Assembly: GCA_029204225.1 (NCBI GenBank)
Contig: CM055092.1
Coordinates: forward strand, 78,502,527-78,566,526
Source: Diphasiastrum complanatum
Lineage: Eukaryota > Streptophyta > Lycopodiopsida > Lycopodiales > Lycopodiaceae
Direction of reading: 5' to 3'
Length of the DNA: 64,000 bases
Of this stretch, positions 10,214 to 21,500 are shown piece by piece. A program made the position numbers and the translations under genes. The notes beneath the pieces were generated by a model. That model was not told the DNA's origin, did not search any database, and worked only from the letters and a program-made list of their open reading frames with translations. Within the stretch, counting starts at the first letter, position 1, and every line of letters begins with the position of its first letter.

Positions 10214-10561
10214 TGGCAAGATTTGATTGTAAGTAGATTTCACATCATCTTATCTTCATTCCAACTTTGTGAGGGAGTGCTAGAACTAAGATTATAAGTC
10301 CATTTGTTGGATTAGAAATCTAATTTGAGTGAAAAACTACAAGAGAGAGACCTTAGTGAGTTTCTAGAGACAATCAAATCCATTTCTTGGCAAGATTTGT
10401 TTGAAAGTAGTTTTCACTTCATCTTATCTTCATTCCAGCTTTGTGAGGGAGTGATAGAACTGTGATTATAAGTCCATTTGTTGGATTAGAAATCAAATTT
10501 GAGTGAAACACTGCAAGTGTGAGACCTTTGTGAGTTTCAAGTCATTCAAATCTATTTCTTG
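10214..10561 (+). repeat. Tandem 174-bp duplication in the A1 leader
   Basis: Two head-to-tail copies start at 10214 and 10388 (each begins TGGCAAGATTTG). They share long identical blocks such as GAGGGAGTG and GTCCATTTGTTGGATTAG and end just before the gag ATG. The same pair occurs in A2 (about 28984-29330, minus strand). A role in packaging or translation is possible but unproven. Confidence 0.9.
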
Positions 10562-10582
10562 TTTGTAGAAGTCACTAGTAAG

Positions 10583-12187
10583 ATGGGATCTGCTGGAGCA
10601 TACCTTCTAGAAGCTAGTGAGAGGTTGAATTCTACAAATTATGCTATTTGGAAGGTTAGAATGGAGTCACTCTTGGTGCTCCAAGACCTTTATGAGTTCT
10701 TGATTCAAGATGAAGATGAACCTCTAGGTGCACAGGAGTTAGCTAGATACAAGAAGAGATCTAGGCTTGCACTTCATTGTGTGAAGATGAATGTGAGCAA
10801 TGATTTGTTGAGAGAAGTATCAGCTTGTACTAATGCTAAAGAGGCTTGGGAGTCTTTAAAATCAATCTATGAGTCTAGCAACACTTCTAGAGTTCTTATG
10901 CTTAGAAATCAAATTTTGCAAAGCATGAGGAGAAGTGAGGAGAGTGCACAGGATTATGTACTCAGAATCAAGTCTCTAAATAGGGAGTTGGCCTCCATTG
11001 GAGAGAAGATTCATGATGGAGAGCTTGTACAAATTGTCCTTAATGGTCTAGGAGATGACTTTGCAAATTTGGTCCAAAGTTTTGCCATCCAAGACACTTT
11101 GCCAACTATAGAAAAACTTCACAGTGTATTAGTGGCTGAAGAGTGTTATTTGCTCCATGCAAAATCTAGGATGAGTTCCTTGTCGTTGCAGGATGGTGAT
11201 GAGAAAGCCAATTTCTCATTCAAGGGCAAAAAGAAGACCAATGGAAAGAAGAAGCATCCAAAGGAGGCCAAAGAAGAGGATGATGCATCAAGCTCAAAGG
11301 ACAAGTCAAAGCAAAAATGCTTCTTTTGTGGAAAGAAGGGACATTATGCATCTGAATGCTACAAGAGGCTAAGAGCACAAGTGGAGGAGGACAAACAAGG
11401 AAACCTTGCAAATGAGGAGGAGGAGGATGAAGTAGATGTATTCTTGATGGCATCTACATCCTCACCAACAAGCAATAGCAATTCAAGAGACAATTGGTGG
11501 ATCGACAGTGGGGCTAGCTCCCACATGTCTTGTGAAAAGGACTTTTTCTCAACCTTACACTCTTTCAATGATGCTAAAAAGTTTGTCTTTACTGCAAATG
11601 ATGAAGAGTGTAGGATAGATGGTGTTGACACCATCTCTTTGTATCTAGAATCCTCAAAATGCATGGATCTAGAAAATGTCCTTTATGTACCATCAATCAC
11701 CAAGAATATGCTTAGTGTTGGTCTACTCTTAGAAAGTGGTTTGGATGTCCACTTTAAGCATGGTGTTTGCTTCATCTTGAAGAATGATGTTTGCATTGCA
11801 AAGGGATTTAAACATGGAAGATTGTTTAAGTTGGAAGCTAGTGTTGCTTTTGAAAGAATGAGCTTGGCAAAGGAGGAGATCACTCAAGAGGAGATCTTGG
11901 CAAAGTGTGATCTTGCTTGCATTGAGGAGGAGCATCAAAATGAGGAAGATCTTGAGGATCAGCCTCAAAGCATGAGAGTTCCAAGGGAGTCCTCAATGAC
12001 AATGGTCGAGTCATCAAATTGCATGCAAATTGTCCATTCAAGTGTGCATCTTGCAAGGGTGGTGAGCATTGGAGAGTCTACTATCTTTGAATACTTTTTG
12101 GAAAGTATTAGTAGACATGAGGTGACTTGTTTCTTAACTTTAAGATCCATGGTGTTTATTACTTTGTATGACAAGACAATGAAATAG
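10583..12187 (+). CDS. Copia A1 Gag-protease polyprotein
   Basis: An uninterrupted 534-codon ORF. The ATG at 10583 (MGSAGAYLLEASERLN) is preferred because related copia Gags start this way; the open frame extends 8 codons further up without an ATG. Domains: Gag capsid region of the UBN2/Retrotran_gag type (about residues 10-200), a Lys/Glu/Ser-rich linker, a CCHC knuckle CFFCGKKGHYASEC (about 246-259), an acidic stretch, then protease with catalytic Asp in WWIDSGASSHMS (about 305-316). The C-terminus departs from normal copia: the GAG-pre-integrase zinc finger and integrase core are missing and a Glu-rich, unrecognised tail follows. Gag would form particles around element RNA. It is the only long intact polyprotein ORF in the window. 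Confidence 0.93.
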   Translation: MGSAGAYLLEASERLNSTNYAIWKVRMESLLVLQDLYEFLIQDEDEPLGAQELARYKKRSRLALHCVKMNVSNDLLREVSACTNAKEAWESLKSIYESSNTSRVLMLRNQILQSMRRSEESAQDYVLRIKSLNRELASIGEKIHDGELVQIVLNGLGDDFANLVQSFAIQDTLPTIEKLHSVLVAEECYLLHAKSRMSSLSLQDGDEKANFSFKGKKKTNGKKKHPKEAKEEDDASSSKDKSKQKCFFCGKKGHYASECYKRLRAQVEEDKQGNLANEEEEDEVDVFLMASTSSPTSNSNSRDNWWIDSGASSHMSCEKDFFSTLHSFNDAKKFVFTANDEECRIDGVDTISLYLESSKCMDLENVLYVPSITKNMLSVGLLLESGLDVHFKHGVCFILKNDVCIAKGFKHGRLFKLEASVAFERMSLAKEEITQEEILAKCDLACIEEEHQNEEDLEDQPQSMRVPRESSMTMVESSNCMQIVHSSVHLARVVSIGESTIFEYFLESISRHEVTCFLTLRSMVFITLYDKTMK

Positions 12188-12940
12188 GATGCTGTGAAAT
12201 CTACATTTGTTGTTGATAAAGCAATTTCATTGGATAACTATTTTTGTAATAGTTTGAATAGAGTCATAAAAGATGAAACATCATTTGCTTTGGAAATCTT
12301 TGTGTCCACATGCTTTGTGCATGATCATTCCAATGTAAGGACAAAAGATTATCCTATTTCAATGATAGGAATAATGGTAGTGTTTTGCTCTTCAAGTAGA
12401 GATTGTAGAATCTACTTGTTTTCAACCAAAGAATTTGTCAATGGTGGAAATGTGATCTTTCAAGAGTGGAAGATTTGTAAACTTGAAGAAGCACCTTTGG
12501 ATCAACACATTATTCAATTCATTGATGTTTTGGAGTCAATTCAAGTGGAGGATCAAGCTCAAGACCCGAGGACTCCAAGAAGAACCTTGAGTATCAAGAT
12601 GGAGCCATCTAGACTCAATCATATGAATCAAGCAAGGCAAGTTGTCTTTGGCAACATTATGTATGCACTTAATATTTTAATTGATGTATCTTCAAGTGCA
12701 CAAAATGCCTTGGAATCCATGGCTTGGCATGATGTTTAGTTTTGAAGTGTGCTACATGTATATAGACACATTTATGGAACATCTTGTAAGGGATCCTCTA
12801 AGAGGTGGTGAAAGATCCTTCATGGACATCATTCTCTATTGGAATCTCAAAAGTTCCTTGTTTGTAGCTGGATTTTTTAGACACTTCTAAAAGCTTTCAT
12901 TCATCTATCAAGAGAGTTGTAAATAGATCAAGCTAAATTT
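12188..12940 (+). pseudogene. Condensed pol remnant of copia A1
   Basis: After the TAG at 12185 the same frame resumes. RIYLFSTKEFVNGGNVIFQE (about 12390-12460) corresponds to the post-integrase stretch of copia D, RVFILSTSQVIESRDVVFHE. ALESMAWHDV (about 12700) corresponds to the pre-RT motif, and DTFMEHLVRDP with GGERSFMDI (about 12765-12825) to the end of RT. Integrase and RT catalytic parts between these blocks are gone, so several internal deletions must have occurred. The remnant is shared with A2 and so predates both copies. Confidence 0.8.
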
Positions 12941-12949
12941 GAGGAAGAG
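12941..12949 (+). other. Polypurine tract of copia A1
   Basis: GAGGAAGAG ends directly at the first T of the 3' LTR, the expected position of the plus-strand primer. Confidence 0.85.
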
Positions 12950-13650
12950 TGTGAAGAATTGCCAAAAATTGGCAAATCTAGCTTGATCAAAAACCATGTA
13001 GAATAGTGTAAATTGTGTACACAAGTGGGTCCCACACATGTGAGGCCATGATGCCACATGGGACACCCATCCTAATGTAAGTTAGGTCAAGTCAAGAGAG
13101 TTGGTCATGTCTATTTGGTGGTCATCCCTACTTTATAGGACCTACACCTAAGTTTAAGGTGAAAATTTGACCAACTAGCTGCCTACCAAGCATAACTCTA
13201 GGAAATAGACTAGGGTTTCATTTTAGGTCAAGGAGAGTGAGTTAACTTCCTTATTACATGCTGGAAATCCACCTAACTTCAAGAAGGAAGTCGAATTTGC
13301 TATGTATTCCCTCTCTCCATAGTGAGAAGATAGAAAATTTTTGGAGCTCATTGGCAATCTCAAGCTAGTTCACTATGTACATTGAGTTTTTGTGATCCAA
13401 ATGAAACCAAATCAATTTCTACTTGTTTCTCAGGTTGAAGGCCGTACTACAGCCTGTAGTACACATGTGTGGGCTCGAATTTCAATGTTTATCAATGCTT
13501 TTGATTGTTAATGCTTGTTGTTTGTCAAATTGCCAATCTAGATCAACTTTTTTGTGTCTAGTTTTTTGATAGATTGTTAAGCAAGCATCCAATCACTCTT
13601 GTGGATCTTTTGTAGATCCATTTATGGTCCCAAAATACAGTACTTTCACA
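12950..13650 (+). repeat. 3' LTR of copia A1
   Basis: Same length (701 bp) and termini as the 5' LTR. Differences are scattered; for example the palindrome near 13464 is CACATGTGTG where the 5' LTR has CACACGTGTG. Confidence 0.95.
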
Positions 13651-13655
13651 AACAG

Positions 13656-13816
13656 TACTTTATCATTTCATTCAAGTTTGATAAAGCTCTACTAGAGTTT
13701 GCATCTCATTTTGTGTGTAGATGCTGATTTTTCTACGTTGGTGAGATTGGTAGTGTATTTCTCTTTCTAACCAAAGATCTTTCAAGTGGATTTGATCATA
13801 ATGATCTGAAATCCTT
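13656..13816 (+). repeat. LTR B fragment, right of the A1 insertion
   Basis: Matches LTR B (minus strand, 25551-25730) from TCATTTCATTCAAG to the terminal CTTTACA, where intact B ends CTTTCACA. The adjacent sequence is the 5' LTR of copia C, so a B element or solo LTR was inserted into LTR C. Confidence 0.8.
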
Positions 13817-14080
13817 TACATATATTTTGTTATACTTAATTTGATTACAACTCTCTTTGGTTTTGTGTTCAGATTCATGTCAATATTGCAATGCTTTTCT
13901 ATGTTCTGTCTGGTTGTCTAATTGATTTGTCTAGTTGTCTGCTCTTTGCTTCCGCTATCACCACACATTAAAAACTTTAAAACTATCATATTCTTGTGTT
14001 CACCTACTAAGTCACCAATAGTGCACGCACCGAGAGAATTGAAAGACGAACTGATCCTCCCTCTGAAGATTTCTCCGACA
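13817..14080 (+). repeat. 5' LTR of copia C, 3' end only
   Basis: Matches the end of the 3' LTR (18325-18572) closely, including GTGCACGCACC and the terminal CTCCGACA. Confidence 0.85.
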
Positions 14081-14092
14081 TGGTATCAGAGC
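14081..14092 (+). other. Primer-binding site of copia C, with a second copy at 14109-14119
   Basis: TGGTATCAGAGC abuts the LTR end. A second TGGTATCAGAG, again preceded by GACA, lies 28 bp downstream. The first is in the canonical position; the second looks like a local duplication of the LTR/PBS junction. Confidence 0.9.
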
Positions 14093-14341
14093 TACGATGG
14101 CTCTGACATGGTATCAGAGTTGAAGATATCAGAACCTATCTGATTCTTTAAGCAGTTTCATTTTAGAGCTATTACTATATCCTGATAAGCTTCCACAAAA
14201 ATAAGACTCTACTAGCCGATAGAGTAATTGTCTTCTTGTTTTATAATTTAGCACCAGATTTTCATACTTAAGTCAATGATAGTTACTCATATCACCTAGA
14301 CTAATCTTCCACGTGGATTTCCAAGGAAAGATAGTCCTATC

Positions 14342-15170
14342 ATGGAAAAGCTTGATGGATCTAATTACCAAATGTGGAAATTTAAGATGAGAATCGTGCT
14401 AATTGCTAAGGAGTTGTATGACATTGTTACAAGTGTAGAGGAGATACCCAAAGCTGATGATGCATCAATCTCCAGATGGAAGCTGAAGGATGCCAAAGCA
14501 TTTGCGCTGATCATCCTCAACATTTCGGATACTCAAATTGGCCACGTATCCGAAGCTCAGACATCCAAAAAAGTATGGAGCATCTTGAGCACATTATACG
14601 AAGTGCGAGATATAGCTTCCAAGGTATATCTTAGGAAGAAATTTTACTCCCTCAAGATGGAAAATGGTGATTCCTTGTAGAATCACATCAACTAGTTCAA
14701 GAACTTGCTTAATGCGACTGCTTACAAGCTTGCCAAGATGCAGTAATGCAACTACTTACAAGCTTGCCAAGCTCATACCACAGCTGGGTGATGATCATCA
14801 CGACGCATCCAGAGCTGACTCTTTCAAGAGTCATTGCAATGTTATTGCAGGAAGACTCGCGGAGGAACAAAGCCTCCAATTCCTCGGCTGATTCTCATAC
14901 CTTGTACACCAACAGAGGCATGACTAAACATAAGAAGAAGAAAGACCTGAAGCAATCAAAGAAAGACCAAAAACCAACACAACACAAAGAATAGTCAAAT
15001 TCGCAGACTAAGAAGAAGTTGTTCTACAGATACTGCAAGAGAAACAACCACGAGATTCAAGACTGCCAGTTACTACAAGCAAAGAACAACAGCAAGGGAC
15101 AGTCAAATCAAGTGGCCAATGTAGCTATAGAAGTTCCACAGCCCATTCAAGAAGCGGATCATGATGCTTT
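14342..15170 (+). pseudogene. Copia C gag
   Basis: Starts MEKLDGSNYQMWKFKMR, the usual copia Gag opening, and is open to a stop at 14678. It then continues in broken frames (VIAMLLQEDSRRNKASN near 14830). The knuckle region reads FYRYCKRNNHEIQDC (about 15022-15066), with the first Cys of the CCHC replaced by Phe. A small duplication around CTTACAAGCTTGCCAAG (14725 and 14757) adds to the damage. Not translatable as a full Gag. Confidence 0.8.
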
Positions 15171-16360
15171 CATGACCAGCCATCAAGGAGCATCCAACGA
15201 CAGTTCTTGGTTCTTGGATTCTGGTGCCACTCAACATATGACCAGCCTCATTGGTTGTTTCGAGAAGTAGTCCTATACACCCTACAGTACCACCAAATAC
15301 GTTCACCTTGGCGACAATAGCACACATTATTAAAGGTGAAGGTACTATAAGATTAAGCTTTGCAAATGATTAGTCTAAGCTATTTTCTAAAGTGGCTAGA
15401 AAATCATTTAGATCAAGTCTGATCAACATACTGTTAGAGAATTATTAGATGTTGTACATATAGACATTTGTGGCCCAATGAAAAATCCTTCTCTAAAGGA
15501 TGCAAAGTATTTCATTACTTTTATTGATGGATTATCCAAAAGGATTATGGCGTATTTTATCAAGAAGAAATCAGAAACTTTCAACTACTTTAGAATTGTC
15601 AAGGAGCGTGTAGAAAAAGAGACTAGAAAAACGATCAAAGCCCTGAGGTTTGACAATGGTGGAGAGTACATCTCTACTGAATTTAAGGAGTACTGCCAAA
15701 TCCACGGCATTGAGCTACAATTTATCACTCCTTATTCTCCTCAGTCAAATGGCTTGGCCGAGAGAAAGAACTGTACTCTAGTTGAATCATCTAAATGTAT
15801 GCTAGTGCATGCATCATTGCCCAAGAGCTTCTGGGCTAAAGCTGTCTCCACTGCAGCTTACGTCCAGAACAGACGTTCACAACCAAGGCCCTCTCAGGCA
15901 AAACACCCCATGAGGTGTGGACATGCTCTAAGGCTTCTGTGAAGAATCTACGAGTGTTCGAATGCATTGCCTACGCACGGATCCCACAAGAGACGAGGAA
16001 GAAATTCAACTTCCAAGGTCTCAAGACCATCCTGATTGGTTATACTTCATCTGACAACACATACCCAACAAATCTTGTTCAGCTGGGATATAGTCTTTAT
16101 CGAGGATCAGTATATCGACAAAGGCATTATTCTAGGAGAACCTTCAACACCTGCCATTGACACGTCAATCCAAACTTCAAGCTCAAGCATGTCCATCGTC
16201 GATCCACTACTTGACAACAAGTTAGATGAAGATGTTGCTGCTACCCAACAACAAGTCCCCGGAGTGGTTCATCAGTCAATTCCTCCCAAAAGATCAAGCC
16301 GAGTGCGCACACAACCCACAAGGTATACTCCTAAGTCTGCCTATCTCTTGATATAGGAAC
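15171..16360 (+). pseudogene. Copia C protease and integrase
   Basis: Protease: SSWFLDSGATQHMTS (about 15205-15250) keeps the DSG triad. The GAG-pre-integrase part is worn. Integrase core: VHIDICGPM (first Asp, about 15460), LRFDNGGEYIS (second Asp, about 15645) and SNGLAERKN (Glu, about 15750), so all three catalytic positions survive. The core frame is open 15478-15942, then shifts. The post-integrase tail with KRSSRVRTQPTRY follows near 16290. Function is lost through frameshifts, not active-site change. Confidence 0.85.
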
Positions 16361-17338
16361 CGATGACAGTCGAAGAGGCACTTAGCCAACCAAACTCTGA
16401 TCTCTGGAGAGAAGCCATGGACAGAGAGTATTCCTCTCCGATCGCTCACTTTTGTCTGGGCATTCAAATCCACAGAGACAGAGTGAGACAGCTGATTTAT
16501 GTTACTTAGCAATGGTATCTTCACAATGTTCTTGGCAAATATAATCTGATGAACTGTAAGTTGGCTCACTCACCGATGGATCCAGGCCTGCATTTGTCAA
16601 GGGACCAATGTGCTTAGACCAAGCAGGAAGAGGAGCAAATGAGAGAGTATCCTTATCGATCGATAATTGGATCTCTCATGTATGCAATGGTCTGTACAAG
16701 ACCTGACATCTCTTTTGCAGTAAGCTCACTTAGCCAATTTATGGCTAATCCTGGCATTACCCATTGGAGGCTCTCATAAGAGTTATGAGGTATATTCGAG
16801 TTACCATGGACCAGTGCATTTGCTATGGAGAAGTCAACAATGACAATCTTCATAAGCTCAATGGATATTCTGATGCAAGCTGGAGAGGAGATGTAGATAA
16901 TCGTAAGTCCACATCTGGATTTGCATTCTTCTTCAATGGCGGTCCTATCTCATGGAACAGTCGTAAGCAAACCTCTATCGCTCTTTCATCTATAGAAGCA
17001 GAGTATATTGTTGCTTCTCAATCTATTAAAGAAGCATTTTGGTTGAGAAATTTACTGTCAAACTTTAGTTTGAATCAATACTGCCCTACAATTATATTTT
17101 GTGATAATCAGAGTTGCATTGCCTTATCGGCCCTAGATTTCACTCTAGGAGTAAGCACATTGAAATCCGATATCACTATATTAGGGGCAAGGTTTTTGAC
17201 AAGGAGGTAAGCTTAATGTACTGTAGAACGCATGACATAGTTGTAGATATATTTACAAAGGCATTAAGTGTTAATGCACACAACAAGTTTTGTGCATTGC
17301 TTAGTCTGGAGATCAAGGCATTCACGGATCCAGATTAA
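16361..17338 (+). pseudogene. Copia C RT remnant and RNase H
   Basis: The pre-RT block EALSQPNSDLWREAMDREY (about 16375-16430) is joined directly to the post-catalytic block AHFCLGIQIHRDR. The RT fingers and the YVDD-bearing palm are therefore deleted. Further on come YPYRSIIGSLMYAMVCTRPD and RNase H signatures YSDASWRGD, STSGFAFFFNGGPISW, SSIEAEY and FCDNQSCIAL. The end reads DIFTKALS. A stop and frameshift lie near 16780 and 17160. Confidence 0.85.
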
Positions 17339-17345
17339 GGAGGGA
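17334..17345 (+). other. Polypurine tract of copia C
   Basis: ATTAAGGAGGGA precedes the 3' LTR; the equivalents in F and G are ATTAAGGGGG and TTAAGGACGAG at the same spot. Confidence 0.7.
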
Positions 17346-18572
17346 TTTTTGGATTTAATTTCTCTACTCTCCTAAATCCTATGTTAATCTGCCACCATTC
17401 ATGTTGCTGTATTTTTACTCATGTTGTCGCACAGTGTGCACATTTGAACTGTTTGTCACTATAGTCTGTATTTTTACTCGAGAATTTCCACAGGCAAAAA
17501 ATCCGACATTGTTGCTGAAAACCCCGACATTGTCGTCCTTTCACCTTTGGGCCATCCTGAGCAACAATGTTTTGCGACACTTCTAGAAAAGGACAGTCGC
17601 TACAGTCTATATTTTTACTCGAAAATGTCCACAGGCAAAAAACCTGACACTGTCGTTGAAAACCTGACATTGTCTCCTTTTCATCTTCGGGCCATGCTGC
17701 AACTAAGTGTTTTGTGACACTTCTAGAAAAGTGACAGTTGCATAGTCTACATAAATACAAGTAAATCTGAACAACAACACTGCATTTTAACACGCAGTCT
17801 ATGACAGGCGAAAAATACAACATTGCCCTACACATGTCGACGATGCCCTACAAATGCCGACAGTGCCCTTATAGAAAGGCAAAGGTACCTTACAAATAAT
17901 TTCCTAAGGCATTGGACGGAGTGTTGCAATTTTTGCATCTTCACTAGCATCCATTTTAGTGAAGCTCGATGTTGTGGCCTCTCACGCTTGTTCTATGCAC
18001 TGTGCAATCAGATTTGACAATGACGGCAGCCACCCACAATCTCCCACAAACAGCACAACCACTTTGTACCTTCTTCATCTGCACACCTATAAATTTTATG
18101 TATATAGTGAATACCATCTCTATATTCAAATAACAAGTGAACGAAGCATGATTCGTAATTCAGAGAGACAAACATGGTAGATGCCTTCGCGCATCGATTC
18201 TTTTTTTTAGACAGATTGTCAAAAATTGGTTCATAACATTTACAGATTGTGATTAGCTTTGTGAAGCACGTGGTTACGTCCGCTATTATCTTGTGCTCAC
18301 CTGCATTATTGACTTGTATATTTCGTTATACTTAATCTTATTACAGCTCTCTTTTCGCGTTCAGATTCGTGTCAATATTGCAATGTTTTTCTATGTTCTG
18401 TCTGGCTGTCTAATTGATTTGTCTGGTTGTCTACTCTTCGCTTCCGCTACCATCACACATTAAAAGCTTTAAAATTATCATATTCTTGTGTTCGCCTACT
18501 AAGTCACCAATAGTGCACGCACCAAGAGAACTAAAAGAGGGACTGATCCTCCCTCCAATGATTTCTCTGACA
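17346..18572 (+). repeat. 3' LTR of copia C
   Basis: Aligned by its start (TTTTGGATTTAATTT, the TG having mutated) with LTR G and F starts, and ending TTCTCTGACA. It contains repeated GACATTGTC-like blocks around 17505-17830. The left boundary is inferred; the right is supported by the 5' LTR copy. Confidence 0.7.
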
Positions 18573-21500
18573 TATTGCACTATACTCAGCATCATGGTGG
18601 CTATAACTCTAAACAAGTTCACAAGAGAGGTACTTTGTTTATGGCTTTGGCTTGTTGACAATGTTTCTTCAAAATGCTAGTGATTTATTCTTGGCCTCAA
18701 GTAAATGATTTGATGAACTTTGCTTTGATTTGGTGTAATGTCTTAGCTCCAAAACTATTCAATGTCTTTATTTTTTACTTCATGTTGGCTAGTTTTCAAT
18801 GTGTACATAATCATGGCCACACAATAAATCTTGTAAAAAAAATTCAATCCTCTCATGGAAATTCTCGCAAACTAAGATGATGAGAGGACTAGATCATCAA
18901 CATTTTATTTTATTTGGGAGATGTCACATCCGTAAATTGACCTTATTTGTGGGTCCCTTGGTTATCTCAAATTATGTTTACTACATATATCAAATCTAGA
19001 AAAGTTGGTAGACCTATTATGGTAGCATAAAACATGTCACAAGCTTTTATAAGAAAGAATTTATTTTATATAGTTATAAGCATAAAAGCACGCGAATTCA
19101 TTTGTCAATTCACCATCAAAATCAAAAACATGATTTGAAAAATCTTTCTCACACTAGGGATTTGATTTTTTTTACTGTTGATGTTGAATATGGCAAGTTG
19201 CTCCTAACATTCGCTGTTGAAAAGTTGTATCATTAATGTTAATTTAAATGTCCATGCAAGACATTTGATTATAAAGGCATCTCATTTTCTCCTATATTCT
19301 CTTCCATGTGAATGGTTTTGTTTCAACATATAAACTATAAGACATATAATTCACAACTTTCAAGCTCAATGATATTATTTAATTTCAAAAAATATTTCAT
19401 AGAAAGCTTTTACTTTGAAAATATTTTATTTGACCTTCAAGACTAGTGTATGGAGCATTTGCTTTTATACAATCAACAATCACTAGCTTGATATGGAGGT
19501 CATCTTATGACGTAGAAAAATCTATGAACATTGACATGTTACATCAGTCAACATATCATAATGAAAAACAAGTAGTTATTCCATTTGATAAATCTTCTTC
19601 TTCTTCTTTGTATTCATCAGAAGGTTTTGTTCAAATGGCTAGTGCTCAATCTTACTATAAACAACTCAATGTACATAAAATTATGCTAGACACTATTTTT
19701 TGTAGTTATCAATGATTCATTCAAAAAAGCTTTGGCTTTTTGTTGTTGTTGCAATTTATATCTGTAGCTATTGGATATTCATAAAAAATCATTGAGTAAA
19801 AAAGATAGCCACACACAAAATGTCTTAATCTTAGCAAGGTAGCTTCTCATTGGAAGGTTGCCAATGAGTATCATGGAGATAATTCTCAACATTTTGAAAA
19901 AAACAAGGATCTCATACGAGAGTAAAGAAGAGCATGACGATTATAAGTAGCATTATCATGTAATTTTGGGAAGAAATGAAGACAAAAAAAGATACCCACA
20001 AAACAATTCCTTGAGTTGGTACATATGCTTGGGATGGGACTCATTCCCTCACTACACTAAGAGTGGAAAATAGAAATGATTTATTCATACCCTTACAATG
20101 AATAGGATATGAAAAAAGTGAGAAAAATGGATGCGATTTTTTTCTCATAGCGTTTGAGTGCATGAAAATACGTTAGTAGGGGAGTTGTAGATCAACAAAG
20201 GCAAATTGTAGCCATCACAAGCACTCTACCCTAGGAGACCAGGTAGACAAGTAGACATGTGGACAAATAGTAGGAGAGCTCAAAAGTAATTGCACATGTC
20301 AGTAACAAACTAATGGAGATGCTAAAATTGCAAAAGTAGTTGGGGAGGAAACGTGATCTGAGGCGTTATGTGCTCACGAGTCAAAAATCGCTCTACAGGG
20401 ACTAGCCTTGCAAAAATTTATGATGGATTGGCAGAAGTCGAGATTGAAAGTGAGGTGAAGGCAGCCATAAAAATTTTAACAAGCTTGAAGCAAGTGATCA
20501 ACACAAAAATGGTGAGCCAAGTGCTACACCTTCTCAATAAAGACAAAATGCCAAAGAAGACGATAGATAAAGAGGACATAACTTGGTGCAAAGAGTGTTT
20601 TAATGAGATGGGTATAAGCTAATGAGCATGTTTGTTGTGAGCGAAACAAGGTTTTAGAAGCTACAATAGTTTTCTTATACATGGAAGGAGACAAAAGTGA
20701 GTGACAAAGTGGGAGTGGAGCTACTAGAGTGGCTAATATGGCCTAACTTTGGCTAAGAACAATCAACTATCATAGTAAAATGGTGTTAAAGATCATTGTC
20801 GTATTGGCATACATTGTAACTTTTCATACATAGCTACATTCCTTTCTTTTCTCATGGTGATGGAGATCTTTGTAGCATTTGGTTATGCTTACACATTGTA
20901 GCTTTTCATAAATAACTGAGCTACTCATCTAGATTCTCCTACCTTTATTGTTCTAGCATAGATCATCTAGTTGATTGTAGGCCTGAATCTAACGTGGGTC
21001 CTGTAAAAAACAATATTTTTGACATCTGGCTCTCTCCTTCCTTGTTCCTTTAATTTGTATTATTGTCGATTGTCCATAAATAGTCGTGTTTTATAAGCAA
21101 ACTCCAAGATGAACCGATACTATGAGAAGCCCATATATAATAAGACACTTCAATAGACTCTATTCAGGACCCTTGAAAGCTCCCCCCATTACTATTTTTG
21201 TAAGTGCTCCAAACAAAATCCTAATATCTCATAAAGGCATTCTACCTCTACCCTTTGTCAACTCTCATGGTATTAGGTATTTGCATGCCCTTAAATATGA
21301 TGAAAAACATTTTATCTTTGAGGTTGTCAATTTAAGTTTTGACAAATGGAAAAGATCAACACAAAATCACTTTGGAATCTAAAATACATGCGGACAAAAA
21401 ACTCTCTCTTCTTTTCCATCCTCAGCTTAATACTCTAAAGTCACACCAAATCTCTCTTTTTAAATATATTGTAGTTGTCTTCTTTCAAAAATTGTGTCGT

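Larger units (their letters stand above)
9076..13650 (+). mobile_element. Copia A1: structurally complete, non-autonomous Ty1/copia element
   Basis: The element is 4575 bp with two 701-bp LTRs, a PBS right after the 5' LTR, one Gag-protease ORF, a shredded remnant of integrase tail and RT edges, a PPT and a 5-bp target duplication. Integrase and RT cores are absent, so movement would need proteins from another copy; copia D in this window has a related Gag and the missing enzymes. I counted roughly fifteen LTR differences by eye, so it is not brand new. A second copy (A2) shares the architecture. Confidence 0.95.
13817..18572 (+). mobile_element. Copia C: Ty1/copia element with both LTRs partly kept
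   Basis: The segments 13818-14080 and 18325-18572 are direct repeats, with a PBS after the first and a PPT before the 3' LTR. Gag, protease, integrase and RNase H are recognisable with many stops and frameshifts. Most of RT has been deleted. The 5' LTR is truncated by the LTR B insertion and keeps only its last ~264 bp. It belongs with F and G, whose LTRs begin TGTTAGATTTC or TGTTGGATTTC. Confidence 0.85.

Noticed and set aside
11220-11664. Antisense ORFs across the A1 Gag (also the equivalents at 27709-28437 across A2)
   Set aside because: They mirror the low-complexity Lys/Glu codons of Gag and have no motif of their own.
12185-12187. Programmed stop-codon readthrough between Gag-protease and the pol remnant of A1
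   Set aside because: A2 has a Trp codon at this position and the remnant lacks enzyme cores, so an ordinary TGG-to-TAG type mutation is simpler.
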